Below, in pieces: positions 43,304-52,253 of a stretch of DNA of 64,000 bases. This DNA is from JAHEYG01 sp040403535 (GTDB taxonomy: Bacteria > Bacteroidota > Bacteroidia > B-17B0 > Aurantibacillaceae): positions 1 through 64,000 of the forward strand of contig JBBAKL010000011.1 of the NCBI GenBank assembly GCA_040403535.1, written 5' to 3'. A model generated the notes under the pieces. The model was given only the letters and a program-made list of their open reading frames with translations. It ran no database searches and was not told the origin of the DNA. The position numbers and the translations under genes are program-made. The first letter of the stretch is position 1, and the number at the start of each line of letters is the position of its first letter.

Positions 43304-45544
43304 TTATTGTTTAATTATACGAGCTACGGATTGGTGGTTAGCGGATTTTACCGTAACGAAATATACACCATTATTAATTCCGCTTAAATCAAACTCTTTA
43401 TTAAAGCTGTTGCCATAAATTGTTTCCTGTTTTATAGTTTTTCCTAAAACATCTACGATTGAAATAACAGCATAATCTGAATCAATATTTTTGGCACTTA
43501 CAAATATGTTTGAATTAAATGGATTTGGTGATACTGTTAGTCCTAGCGCATTATTAGAGGAAATTTCATTTATACCGGTAACAGTTGTAATGCTAAAGTT
43601 ATTATCGTTAATATCGAAGAAAATATTACTTGGACATTCGATTTTAATTCGGCATGTATTAATAGTAGATGTTACAGTTGGTACGGTAATGGTTAATGAG
43701 CCGGTATTTGCAACATTGTTTTGTAAAGAAGAAAAAGTTATTCCTCCGTCATATGAAATTAAAACATTTACAGTGCCGCAACTTACCGGAGCAATATCGG
43801 TTCCGTTTACATTCCATGTAATGGTTTGACTAGAGCCACCCGCCCATAAAACACCGGTTGCATTTGGATAGGTTACATTAAATGGCCCGGCAGTTGATAT
43901 AACCACAGGCTGGTTAACGTAGCACACCCCTCCGCCACCCATTTTATTATCACGCGCGGTTAAACGGAAATTTAATGTTTGAGCGGTAGCCGGTAAATAT
44001 TCACCCTTCGTTCCGGTCATATTACCCGACAATATAACGCTTAGTTTAGGAAATAACCGTGTAGGTGATGGCGTTGGTGTGTACGACATAAAATAAGGAC
44101 GGTTACCTGAGTTCCAGTTTCCACCGCTTGTTCCCGGGTCGGTTTGTTCCCATGAAAAGGTTAACGGATCGCCATCCGGATCAACGGCGCTTCCTGTTAA
44201 TTGAAATGGAGTTGATTTAGGAACGGTGTATGTTCCCGGAGCTGTAACTACCGGAGGAAGATTTCCGGTGGTAACTGTGGATGCGCAGTTGTTACCGTTT
44301 CCAAGATTAGAGAAATTTACAATTTCATCGTAACTGATTGCATGGAAATATGCAATGCTATGTGCTGCTAAATCATTTGTTCCGCAAATTCCTGCATACG
44401 CCATAATAGTTATACCGCTACCCGGTTCAACAGATGTGGAAGCGTTACGGTTACCGTTACAAGAATTGGTTAAGCCATTAAAAGTATGATTGCCTCCAAA
44501 CTGATGGCCCACTTCGTGCGCCACATAATCAATATCGTAAGGATCGCCAACAGGATTTGCGCTGCCGGTTATTCCGCGTGCCTTGCTGCTGCCGCACACA
44601 CATCCTAATTGAGCGAGTCCGCCGCCACCGGTGCTAAATGTATGTCCAATATCGTAATTAGCGGAACCAATGTTAGCATTAATTACTGTCTGACTTTCGT
44701 TAATTAACGTGCCCGCACTGTTATTCCCGTTAAACGGATCAGTAGCGGCATTCGGGAAGAGAATAATGGTATCATTTGCAACCAGCATTAATCTTACCGC
44801 CACATCTGTTTCATACACTCCATCAACGCGATTTACGGTTGTAACAATTTTAGATAGAATTTGTGAGCGTGTTGGTGTTGATGTTCCCGTTGCTGCTACT
44901 GCATATTCGCCTGTACACGCTACAGCTAAGCGATAGCGACGTAAATTTGCTCCTACACAGGTTGCAGGAGGTGCACTTGTTTTAGCGCTGGTATAACTCC
45001 CATCTTCTAAAACTCCAATTTCCGGTAACATGTGAGCCGGATCTTTTTTAAAATCGTGCGTAAAGTAAGCGATATAATCTGTTTGATTGCCTCTGCAATA
45101 AGGATCAATAAATAAGTCACCATTAATACTACGGATCATGCCGTGAAAACCAAAATCACCTACATCCAGTTTTCCGCACGCAAACGGATCGTCAATTCCT
45201 TTTACTGAATAAGTTTTAATATGCGGATAAGCCTGCGCTAAACCTTCTTCCATAATTGGAGCTTCAACTGCCTGAAACGCCTGTAACTGTCCGTTAGGAA
45301 TTGGCAGGTAGATAACACATTTAGAATCATTAATTCTAACATTGTTTTCGGAAGGAGCTGAAAGCAATTTGTTTCTTAATACGTTTCCGTTAAGATGAAA
45401 GGTTTGGTATTTCTGTGGGATGATCTCACGTTGCCCCGTACGAGAAATTTGGTTTTCGTTAACGGGCAACCAATAGGATTCAGTACTTTGAGCTAGTACC
45501 AATGAACCGGCAAAAACTCCGCAAATGAAGGTAAATAGTTTCAT
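43304..45544 (-). CDS. T9SS-exported reprolysin-like (M12B-type) metalloprotease
   Basis: About 746 residues from the ATG at 45544, which starts a clean signal peptide (MKLFTFICGVFAGSLVLAQ). An in-frame start 57 bp upstream would bury it, so I rejected it. The zinc site is H343-E-V-G-H347-x5-H353 (HEVGHQFGGNH), the metzincin pattern, with the conserved Met turn in ITIMAYAGICG. A PKD/cadherin-like segment (TGSAVDPDGDPLTFSWEQ) and further beta domains follow. The C-terminal ~75 residues are a T9SS type A sorting domain (LGLTVSPNPFNSNI, GVYFVTVKSA, RIIKQ). Secreted protease. Confidence 0.93.
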   Translation of the reverse strand: MKLFTFICGVFAGSLVLAQSTESYWLPVNENQISRTGQREIIPQKYQTFHLNGNVLRNKLLSAPSENNVRINDSKCVIYLPIPNGQLQAFQAVEAPIMEEGLAQAYPHIKTYSVKGIDDPFACGKLDVGDFGFHGMIRSINGDLFIDPYCRGNQTDYIAYFTHDFKKDPAHMLPEIGVLEDGSYTSAKTSAPPATCVGANLRRYRLAVACTGEYAVAATGTSTPTRSQILSKIVTTVNRVDGVYETDVAVRLMLVANDTIILFPNAATDPFNGNNSAGTLINESQTVINANIGSANYDIGHTFSTGGGGLAQLGCVCGSSKARGITGSANPVGDPYDIDYVAHEVGHQFGGNHTFNGLTNSCNGNRNASTSVEPGSGITIMAYAGICGTNDLAAHSIAYFHAISYDEIVNFSNLGNGNNCASTVTTGNLPPVVTAPGTYTVPKSTPFQLTGSAVDPDGDPLTFSWEQTDPGTSGGNWNSGNRPYFMSYTPTPSPTRLFPKLSVILSGNMTGTKGEYLPATAQTLNFRLTARDNKMGGGGVCYVNQPVVISTAGPFNVTYPNATGVLWAGGSSQTITWNVNGTDIAPVSCGTVNVLISYDGGITFSSLQNNVANTGSLTITVPTVTSTINTCRIKIECPSNIFFDINDNNFSITTVTGINEISSNNALGLTVSPNPFNSNIFVSAKNIDSDYAVISIVDVLGKTIKQETIYGNSFNKEFDLSGINNGVYFVTVKSANHQSVARIIKQ

Positions 45545-45564
45545 GCTGAAAAAATTATTTCTAA

Positions 45565-45595
45565 TAAAGGTAACCAATAAATAATGGGAAAGCAA
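45565..45595 (-). promoter_or_regulatory. Possible promoter of the protease gene
   Basis: The minus strand has TTG (45595-45593), 20 bp, then TACCTTTA (45572-45565), seven of eight to TAnnTTTG, 20 bp upstream of the chosen start. It supports the start at 45544 over the upstream one. Confidence 0.3.
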
Positions 45596-45631
45596 CAGCA
45601 AATAAGTTAAAATGCGCCGACTATTGTATTT

Positions 45632-46453
45632 TTAGTATAGAAAAGGCTTTACGTCTTCGTCGGTTACTTCGTAGTCTTTGTTCTCGGTGTAAAAGCTAAA
45701 GAAATACTTATTTAAAGTGGCAACGTAGGCATAGTGACGCTCCACTCTTTGTCTTTTTTCAAGTTCAACAGGAACATAAACATCACCAACTTTAATATTT
45801 ACAAATTTGGTTCCAACAACAGTGCTTTTGTTTTTTACATAATGAGGAAACGGATCTTTTAACTGATGCCCGAACTTGTTTTTAATAACCATGGCCGCTT
45901 CTGTGGATGCATTCCCCATTTCTTTTACAAAGCGCGCTGTATCTTCTTTTACAAACCCGATGGAAGAATTGTATACATCATCTTTTTCCGAAATGAGATA
46001 AAAATTTTCTTTTAACTCAATATCTGGATTTACTACCATGTTGGAATCAACAAATATTCCTTTTCGTTTTCCGTTTAATAAAGAGTCGCTAAACTGACTA
46101 TATAAGAAATAAACTTTGGAAAAAGTATAGTATTTAGTAAAGGCAAGGATAATGTTTTTGTTAACGGCCATTGTTTCATATTCCAGCCGGGTTGCTAAAT
46201 CAGCCTTGCCCATTTTTTTTAAACCGTCAATTTGTTTTTGATTGGTTTTTAGCCGAACTATTAATGCGCCGTTTTTCAGTTGATTGATTTGCCATTTAGC
46301 AACAGAAGTTCTTCGCTTATAAAAGCGGTGAAACTGAGCATTATCTTTGTAATCGGGCGGATTGTAAACACTAGCGTTTTTGTCTTGCGCAAACAAATCG
46401 GCACCAACAAAGAGTAATAAAACTGTAACTATTTTACTTAACGTTTGAGCCAT
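45632..46453 (-). CDS. Exported protein of unknown function
   Basis: 273 residues, unrecognised. Signal peptide about 1-22 (VTVLLLFVGADLFAQ). The mature part is mostly helical with many Lys and aromatic residues: FHRFYKRRTSVAKWQINQLK early, then KYYTFSKVYFLYSQFSD, and RQRVERHYAYVATLNKYFF near the end. No motif of a known enzyme. It starts 20 bp inside the metG 3' end, so it is probably translated from the metG message. Confidence 0.7.
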   Translation of the reverse strand: MAQTLSKIVTVLLLFVGADLFAQDKNASVYNPPDYKDNAQFHRFYKRRTSVAKWQINQLKNGALIVRLKTNQKQIDGLKKMGKADLATRLEYETMAVNKNIILAFTKYYTFSKVYFLYSQFSDSLLNGKRKGIFVDSNMVVNPDIELKENFYLISEKDDVYNSSIGFVKEDTARFVKEMGNASTEAAMVIKNKFGHQLKDPFPHYVKNKSTVVGTKFVNIKVGDVYVPVELEKRQRVERHYAYVATLNKYFFSFYTENKDYEVTDEDVKPFLY

Positions 46454-48482
46454 TTGTTATATTGGATTTAGTAGGACTCACAAAACTTAATTCGCCTTGC
46501 GGGTTTTCAGCCATTAAAATCATGCCCTGACTTTCTATTCCTTTAATTTTTCGTGGTGCCAGGTTGGCAAGTAAACAAACTTGTTGACCAATAATATCTT
46601 CCGGTTTATACCATGCAGCAATGCCGCTTACAACGGTGCGTTGATCAAGTCCAGTATCAATTTTTAGCTTTAACAGCTTGTCAGTTTTAGGAACACGCTC
46701 GGCTTCTAAAATAGTACCAACCCGAATATCCATTTTACTGAAATCATCAAACGATGTTTCAGCTTTTGCCGGTTCTATCGATGCAGCAGGAGCGGCGTTT
46801 TGTTTTTTAGAATTTTCAAGTTTATCAAGCTGTAATTGAACTTCTGCGTCCTCAATTTTAGTAAATAAAATGGCCGACTGATCACTTACTTTATGTCCGG
46901 CAGCAATATTGTTGGTGTTTCTTGCAGAGCTCCATTTAAGCGGTTGTAAATTCAGTAACGAAAATAATTTTTTACTGGTAAAAGGTAAAAATGGTTCGCA
47001 AACGATAGCCAGATTAGCCGCTATCTGTAAAGAAACATTCATAATGGTTCTTACACGTTTTTCGTCGGTTTTAATTAATTTCCACGGTTCCTGATCAGCC
47101 AAATATTTGTTTCCGATACGGGCCAGGTTCATCATTTCAGCTAAAGCTTCACGGAATTTGAACTTTTCTATCGCCTCTGAAATTTTATCCGGCGCTTTTG
47201 CTACTTCTTCTAATACTAACAAATCAGTTTTGTTATATTCATTAGCCTCTGGAACCAAACCGTTATAATTTTTATTGGTTAAAACCATAACACGGTTAAT
47301 GAAATTGCCTAATATGTCGGCTAATTCGCTGTTGTTTTTGGTTTGGAAATCTTTCCAGGTAAAATCATTATCCTTCGACTCAGGCGCGTTGGCACACAAC
47401 GTGTATCGTAACACGTCCTGTTTGTCTTTAAATTCCAGTAAATATTCATGTAACCATACTGCCCAGTTACGGGAGGTAGAAATTTTATCCCCCTCTAAAT
47501 TCAAGAACTCGTTGGCAGGAACATTGTCAGCTAAAATGAATTCACCATGTTCCATGAGCATAGCCGGAAATATGATACAATGAAAAACAATGTTGTCTTT
47601 CCCGATAAAGTGTATTAAACGGGTGTCATCGCTTTTCCAATAATTTTCCCATTTATCAGGCATTAATTCTTTGGTAGCGGAAATATAACCGATAGGTGCG
47701 TCAAACCAAACGTAAAGTACTTTTCCGTCGGCACCCTTTACAGGAACAGGTACGCCCCAGTCTAAATCGCGCGTCATGGCACGTGGTTGCAAACCATCGC
47801 CCGATTCGAGCCAGCTTTTACATTGTCCGTATACGGTAGGTTTCCAGTCGCTATGTTTGCTGAGGTATTCCGCAATTTTTGGTTGCAATTTATCCAGAGG
47901 CAAAAACCAGTTTTTTGTTTGCTTTAATACCGGTGCACTGCCTGATAATGCTGATTTTGGATTTTTTAATTCAGTTGGACTTAAACTGGTTCCGCATTTT
48001 TCGCACTGATCACCATAGGCATTGGGGTTGCCGCATTTTGGGCACTCGCCGGTGATATAACGGTCGGCTAAAAATTGTTTAGCTTCTTCGTCGTAATATT
48101 GCTCGGTTACCTGTTCGGTAAAGGAACCTTTTTCGTAAAGTGATTTAAAAAAATCGGAGGCAGTTTGGTGGTGTGTTTTGCTGGAGGTACGTGAGTAAAT
48201 GTCAAAAGAAACACCAAATTCTTTAAAGGCATCCCCCATAATTTTATGATATTTGTCAACTACCTGTTGAGGTGTTATGCCTTCTTTTTTAGCTTTAATG
48301 GTAATGGGTACGCCGTGCTCATCACTACCGCAAATAAATACCACGTTTTCTCCCTTGCTCCTAAGGTAGCGAACATAAATATCAGATGGTAAATAACACC
48401 CAGCCAGGTGGCCAATATGAACAGGGCCATTGGCGTATGGAAGGGCTGCGGTTACCAGCGTACGTTTAAAATGTTTTGCCAT
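46434..48482 (-). CDS. metG: Methionyl-tRNA synthetase
   Basis: 682 residues. HIGH signature HIGH at 22-25, the zinc knuckle CPKC...CEKC around 145-165, and KISTSRNWAVW in place of KMSKS near 335. The C-terminal ~110 residues are an EMAP/Trbp-like tRNA-binding domain (DFSKMDIRVGTILEAERVP), which dimerises and grips tRNA, as in the long bacterial form. Charges tRNA-Met for both initiation and elongation. Divergent from the HNH gene at 48572. Confidence 0.97.
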   Translation of the reverse strand: MAKHFKRTLVTAALPYANGPVHIGHLAGCYLPSDIYVRYLRSKGENVVFICGSDEHGVPITIKAKKEGITPQQVVDKYHKIMGDAFKEFGVSFDIYSRTSSKTHHQTASDFFKSLYEKGSFTEQVTEQYYDEEAKQFLADRYITGECPKCGNPNAYGDQCEKCGTSLSPTELKNPKSALSGSAPVLKQTKNWFLPLDKLQPKIAEYLSKHSDWKPTVYGQCKSWLESGDGLQPRAMTRDLDWGVPVPVKGADGKVLYVWFDAPIGYISATKELMPDKWENYWKSDDTRLIHFIGKDNIVFHCIIFPAMLMEHGEFILADNVPANEFLNLEGDKISTSRNWAVWLHEYLLEFKDKQDVLRYTLCANAPESKDNDFTWKDFQTKNNSELADILGNFINRVMVLTNKNYNGLVPEANEYNKTDLLVLEEVAKAPDKISEAIEKFKFREALAEMMNLARIGNKYLADQEPWKLIKTDEKRVRTIMNVSLQIAANLAIVCEPFLPFTSKKLFSLLNLQPLKWSSARNTNNIAAGHKVSDQSAILFTKIEDAEVQLQLDKLENSKKQNAAPAASIEPAKAETSFDDFSKMDIRVGTILEAERVPKTDKLLKLKIDTGLDQRTVVSGIAAWYKPEDIIGQQVCLLANLAPRKIKGIESQGMILMAENPQGELSFVSPTKSNITNGSNVK

Positions 48483-48520
48483 AAAAGCTTTTAAAATTTA
48501 AAAAAAATTGTAATATTGTA

Positions 48521-48528
48521 CAAAGATA
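48521..48528 (-). promoter_or_regulatory. Predicted -7 box of metG
   Basis: TATCTTTG on the minus strand, a full TAnnTTTG match 38 bp upstream of the metG start. No good TTG at the usual distance upstream. Confidence 0.45.
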
Positions 48529-48571
48529 CACATTGCCCTTTAAGTTTTATTAAATCTAAAAAATTATTACA

Positions 48572-49192
48572 ATGTCAACATCAGAAAAATGGAAGCTAAT
48601 TGAGTTTCCGAAAAAGGTGAAACTTCAAAAGAAGTATTTAGTTTCTAATACAGGCAAATTAGCCAGTTACTATGATTCTCCTAAAGAGGCAAAAAAGTTA
48701 AAAGCAAAGCGAATTGAAGATTATCATTGCATCAGTTTACGAATGTTTGGTGTAAAAAAATCGTTATTCGTTCACCGTTTAGTGGCTGAAGCTTTTGTAA
48801 AGCGCCCTTCTGTTAAACATGAGTATGTAATACATTTAGATCATAACAAAGGTAACAACAACGCGTCTAACTTAAAGTGGGTAACACTTGAGCAGCAAGT
48901 TGAACACCGTAAGTCGAGTCCGGCAGTAAAACGCGCGTTGAAAGAGCGTATTTTGCAGGATGGAGATTACTCTAAAGTTTTAACCGAATCAAAAGTCCGC
49001 AGAATAAAAGAAGAGATTTGGAACCCAAAACGCAAACGCACTTTAAAGCATATTGCAACAGCTTTTGGTGTATCGGAAATGAATATTTACCGTATTAAGA
49101 GCGGCGAATTCTGGTATAAAATTAAAGTGAAGGGTGAGCCGGATCATAAAAAATACCTTGAGTATTTAAAAGCAAAAAAGAAAGCAAAATAA
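48572..49192 (+). CDS. Free-standing NUMOD4/HNH endonuclease-like protein
   Basis: 206 residues. An N-terminal NUMOD4-like part (WKLIEFPKKVKLQKKYLVSN) leads into an HNH domain: LFVHRLVAEAF, then VIHLDHNKGNNNASNLKWVT, with the His-Asp-His and Asn residues of the metal site in place. A C-terminal helix-turn-helix-like DNA-binding segment follows (TLKHIATAFGVSEMNIYRIKSG). The architecture is that of homing or phage HNH enzymes, but there is no intron, intein or phage gene around it. It may be a domesticated nuclease or a solitary homing element. Followed 4 bp later by an LD-carboxypeptidase gene. Confidence 0.82.
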   Translation: MSTSEKWKLIEFPKKVKLQKKYLVSNTGKLASYYDSPKEAKKLKAKRIEDYHCISLRMFGVKKSLFVHRLVAEAFVKRPSVKHEYVIHLDHNKGNNNASNLKWVTLEQQVEHRKSSPAVKRALKERILQDGDYSKVLTESKVRRIKEEIWNPKRKRTLKHIATAFGVSEMNIYRIKSGEFWYKIKVKGEPDHKKYLEYLKAKKKAK

Positions 49193-49196
49193 TTTT

Positions 49197-50093
49197 GTGA
49201 AAACTCCCCCGTACTTAAAAAAGGGAGATGTTGTAGCGATAGCGGCTACTGCCCGAAAAATCAGTAAAGCAGAACTCGAGCCTTCCGTTCAAAATTTAAA
49301 GAGCTGGGGGCTTAAGGTTGTTTTTGCTCCTAATTTGTTTAAAGAACAAGATCAGTTTGCAGGTAAGGATTCTGAACGTGCCCGTGGTTTGCAATGGGCT
49401 TTAGACAGTGATGATATAAAGGCCGTTTTCATTGCACGCGGTGGTTACGGAACCATACGCGTTATTGACGCCATTAATTTTAAAGATTTCCTTAAAAAAC
49501 CTAAGTGGATTATTGGCTATAGCGACACTACTGTATTGCAAAGTCATTTATCCGCATTAGGTGTTGCTTCTATACATGGAACCATGCCTTTTCAGTTTAC
49601 ACAAAATGAGGAAGCAACGGAAAGTTTAAGAAAATTATTATTCGGTGAGAAGCTGGAATACGAGACGGATTCGTACAAATTGAATCGAAGCGGCGAAGCA
49701 AAGGGCGAATTAGTAGGTGGCAATTTATCTATACTCTACGCCTTAAGCGGATCAGATTCGGATATAAGTACAAAGAACAAAATTCTGTTTATTGAAGATC
49801 TTGACGAGTATTTGTATCACATCGACAGGATGATGATGCAGTTAAAACGCTCCGGGAAATTAAAGCACCTGAAAGGACTGATTGTTGGAGGGATGAGTGA
49901 CATGAAAGACAACAAGATTCCATTCGGAAAAACAGCTGAAGAAATTATTTTGGATGCGGTTAAAGAATATAAGTATCCGGTTTGTTTTAATTTTCCAGCC
50001 GGACATATTCCACGAAATCTCGCACTGTATATCGGTAAAAAAATTCATTTAAAAGTTTCTAAAAAAGGCGCAATCCTTACTTACACTAAATAA
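49197..50093 (+). CDS. LD-carboxypeptidase, peptidase family S66
   Basis: 298 residues. Cleaves the L-D bond of murein tetrapeptides during peptidoglycan recycling. Nucleophile S109 in WIIGYSD, with the later catalytic Glu in EDLDEYLYHIDRMM and His in PAGHIPRN. GGYGTIRVI is also typical. Starts with GTG at 49197, 4 bp after the HNH stop, and its own stop overlaps the next ATG by one base (TAATG). Cytosolic. Confidence 0.93.
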   Translation: MKTPPYLKKGDVVAIAATARKISKAELEPSVQNLKSWGLKVVFAPNLFKEQDQFAGKDSERARGLQWALDSDDIKAVFIARGGYGTIRVIDAINFKDFLKKPKWIIGYSDTTVLQSHLSALGVASIHGTMPFQFTQNEEATESLRKLLFGEKLEYETDSYKLNRSGEAKGELVGGNLSILYALSGSDSDISTKNKILFIEDLDEYLYHIDRMMMQLKRSGKLKHLKGLIVGGMSDMKDNKIPFGKTAEEIILDAVKEYKYPVCFNFPAGHIPRNLALYIGKKIHLKVSKKGAILTYTK

Positions 50094-50890
50094 TGTTTTG
50101 CAAAACAACTGATAATTTAAATCTGTATTATGAGGTTCATGGTAACATTCAAAGCCCGCGCACATTGGTGTTTTTAAACGGACTTTCACAAAATACCATG
50201 TCGTGGATACTAACCACTCCTTCATTTAAAGATAATTTCAGAATCATTTTACTTGATTTTATTTTTCAGGGACAAAGCGACCGAAACGGAGAGTGGCGAA
50301 ACTTTGATCAGCATGCAAACGATGTTACGCGCGTATTAGATGAACTGAAGGTTGACAAAGTTATTTTAGCAGGATTGTCATACGGTAGTTTAGTCGCTCA
50401 GCATTTTGGAGTTTTGTATCCTCACCGTTTAGAAAAATTAATTTTAATTTCAACGTTTGCTCATAAAACACCTTATTACGATGCCATTGAACATGCCTGG
50501 TGGCGCGCACTGGAGTTAGGAGGTTATCCTTTAATGCTTGATATTATGTTACCCGCCGTTTTAAGTGAGGAGTATTTTAAAAACCCACTTATTCCTATTG
50601 ATTTAATGAAGCAAGCCCGCCAGGAGGTAAACGGAGAAGCACAATCTTTGTTTAGATTAATGCAAGCAACAAAGGCACGACAGGATTATCGCCCAGAATT
50701 AAAAAAAATCACCACTCCAACCTTAATATTACAAGGCGAAAAAGATTTGTTGTTTCCGCCACACATGGCAAAAGAAGTAAGTGATAACATTAAGGGTTCT
50801 GCCATAAAAATCATTCCCGTTGCCGGTCACACACTAAATCTGGAAGCAGTTCCTCAAATGTGTGCCGAAATGAAAGCCTTTATTGGGTAA
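50093..50890 (+). CDS. Alpha/beta-fold hydrolase
   Basis: 265 residues. Nucleophile elbow GLSYGS (S96), acid likely in GEKDLLF, His in VAGHTLNLEA. VFLNGLSQNTMSW carries the oxyanion-type loop. Close to the 3-oxoadipate enol-lactonase/MhpC group, but substrate unknown. Translationally coupled to the LD-carboxypeptidase by a 1-bp overlap. Confidence 0.88.
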   Translation: MFCKTTDNLNLYYEVHGNIQSPRTLVFLNGLSQNTMSWILTTPSFKDNFRIILLDFIFQGQSDRNGEWRNFDQHANDVTRVLDELKVDKVILAGLSYGSLVAQHFGVLYPHRLEKLILISTFAHKTPYYDAIEHAWWRALELGGYPLMLDIMLPAVLSEEYFKNPLIPIDLMKQARQEVNGEAQSLFRLMQATKARQDYRPELKKITTPTLILQGEKDLLFPPHMAKEVSDNIKGSAIKIIPVAGHTLNLEAVPQMCAEMKAFIG

Positions 50891-50976
50891 ACGCCTCATT
50901 CAAAGAGGTTTTCTCTCACAAAAATTCAAGTTTAAATCAACGCATTTTTCTTAACTTTATGCAATAAGTTTAGTCT

Positions 50977-52251
50977 ATGAATTTTGTTGAAGAATTAAGA
51001 TGGAGAGGCATATTACACGATATTATGCCGGGCACGGAAGAGCTGTTAATGAAGGAAACTGTTACAGCCTATATTGGCTTTGATCCAACAGCCGACTCGC
51101 TGCATGTAGGAAGTCTGGCTCAGATTATAACCTTATTGCGTTTTCAGAAATCCGGGCACAAACCTATTGCGCTTATTGGTGGCGCAACCGGAATGGTGGG
51201 CGATCCGAGCGGTAAATCAGCAGAGAGAAATTTGCTGGATGAAGACGCGCTAAACAAAAATGTAGCAGGAATAAAAAAGCAATTAGAGAAATTTCTTGAT
51301 TTTAATGCCGGCCCAAACGGTGCGGAATTGGTTAACAATTACGACTGGATGAAACAATTTTCGTTTTTAGATTTCATTCGCGATGTTGGGAAATTTATCA
51401 GTATAAATTACATGATGGCAAAAGACTCGGTACAAAACCGTTTGGAAACCGGAATGAGTTTCACTGAGTTTAGCTATCAGTTATTGCAGGGATATGATTT
51501 TTATTGGCTGAATAAAAACAAAAACTGCAAATTGCAAATGGGAGGAAGTGATCAGTGGGGAAATATTACTACCGGAACAGAATTAATTCGCCGTAAAGGT
51601 GCCGGAGAAGCGTATGCTCTAACAACCCAATTAATTAAAAAAGCAGACGGAACAAAGTTTGGTAAGAGTGAAAGCGGAAACGTGTGGCTCGACAGAGAAA
51701 AAACTTCTCCTTTTAAATTTTATCAGTTCTGGTTAAACTCAAGTGATGAGGATGCTAAAACATATCTGAAATATTTCACTTTGCTTTCAAAGGAAGAAGT
51801 GGAAACGCTTGTAGTAAAGCATGCCGCCGCTCCGCATGAGCGTCATTTGCAAAAAGCATTAGCTAAAGATATTACAGTAAGAGTACATAGCGAAGAAGAT
51901 TTTAATGCCGCTGTGGAGGCTTCAGAAATTCTATTTAAAGGAAGCGTTGAGGATTTGGCAAAATTGGATGAAGCCACTTTTTTAGATGTGTTTGATGGCG
52001 TTCCTATGTTTGAAATATCAAAGTCAGAACTATCCGGCGGTATAGGTTTTATTGATTTGTTAGCTGAGAAAACAAAAATATTCCCAAGTAAAGGAGAGGC
52101 GCGCAAAATGGTTCAGGCGGGTGGAGTAAGTGTAAATAAACAAAAGTGGGAAGATGTGCAGGGAAACATTGATTTAAAACACGCATTGAAAGAAAAATAC
52201 ATTTTAATACAAAAAGGAAAGAAAAATTATTTTCTGTGCAGGGTTAATTAA
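50977..52251 (+). CDS. tyrS: Tyrosyl-tRNA synthetase
   Basis: 424 residues, TyrRS of the bacterial type. HIGH-like HVGS at 43-46 in DSLHVGSLAQI, substrate pocket GGSDQWGNITTG, KMSKS-like K227-F-G-K-S231. An S4 RNA-binding domain ends the chain (FPSKGEARKMVQAGGVSVN). Starts with ATG at 50977, and rpoN begins 2 nt after its stop. Confidence 0.97.
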   Translation: MNFVEELRWRGILHDIMPGTEELLMKETVTAYIGFDPTADSLHVGSLAQIITLLRFQKSGHKPIALIGGATGMVGDPSGKSAERNLLDEDALNKNVAGIKKQLEKFLDFNAGPNGAELVNNYDWMKQFSFLDFIRDVGKFISINYMMAKDSVQNRLETGMSFTEFSYQLLQGYDFYWLNKNKNCKLQMGGSDQWGNITTGTELIRRKGAGEAYALTTQLIKKADGTKFGKSESGNVWLDREKTSPFKFYQFWLNSSDEDAKTYLKYFTLLSKEEVETLVVKHAAAPHERHLQKALAKDITVRVHSEEDFNAAVEASEILFKGSVEDLAKLDEATFLDVFDGVPMFEISKSELSGGIGFIDLLAEKTKIFPSKGEARKMVQAGGVSVNKQKWEDVQGNIDLKHALKEKYILIQKGKKNYFLCRVN

Positions 52252-52253
52252 AA

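Noticed and set aside
45545..45601. Longer N-terminus for the reprolysin-like protease
   Set aside because: It would bury a clean signal peptide that begins at 45544, and a promoter-like pair lies just upstream of that start.
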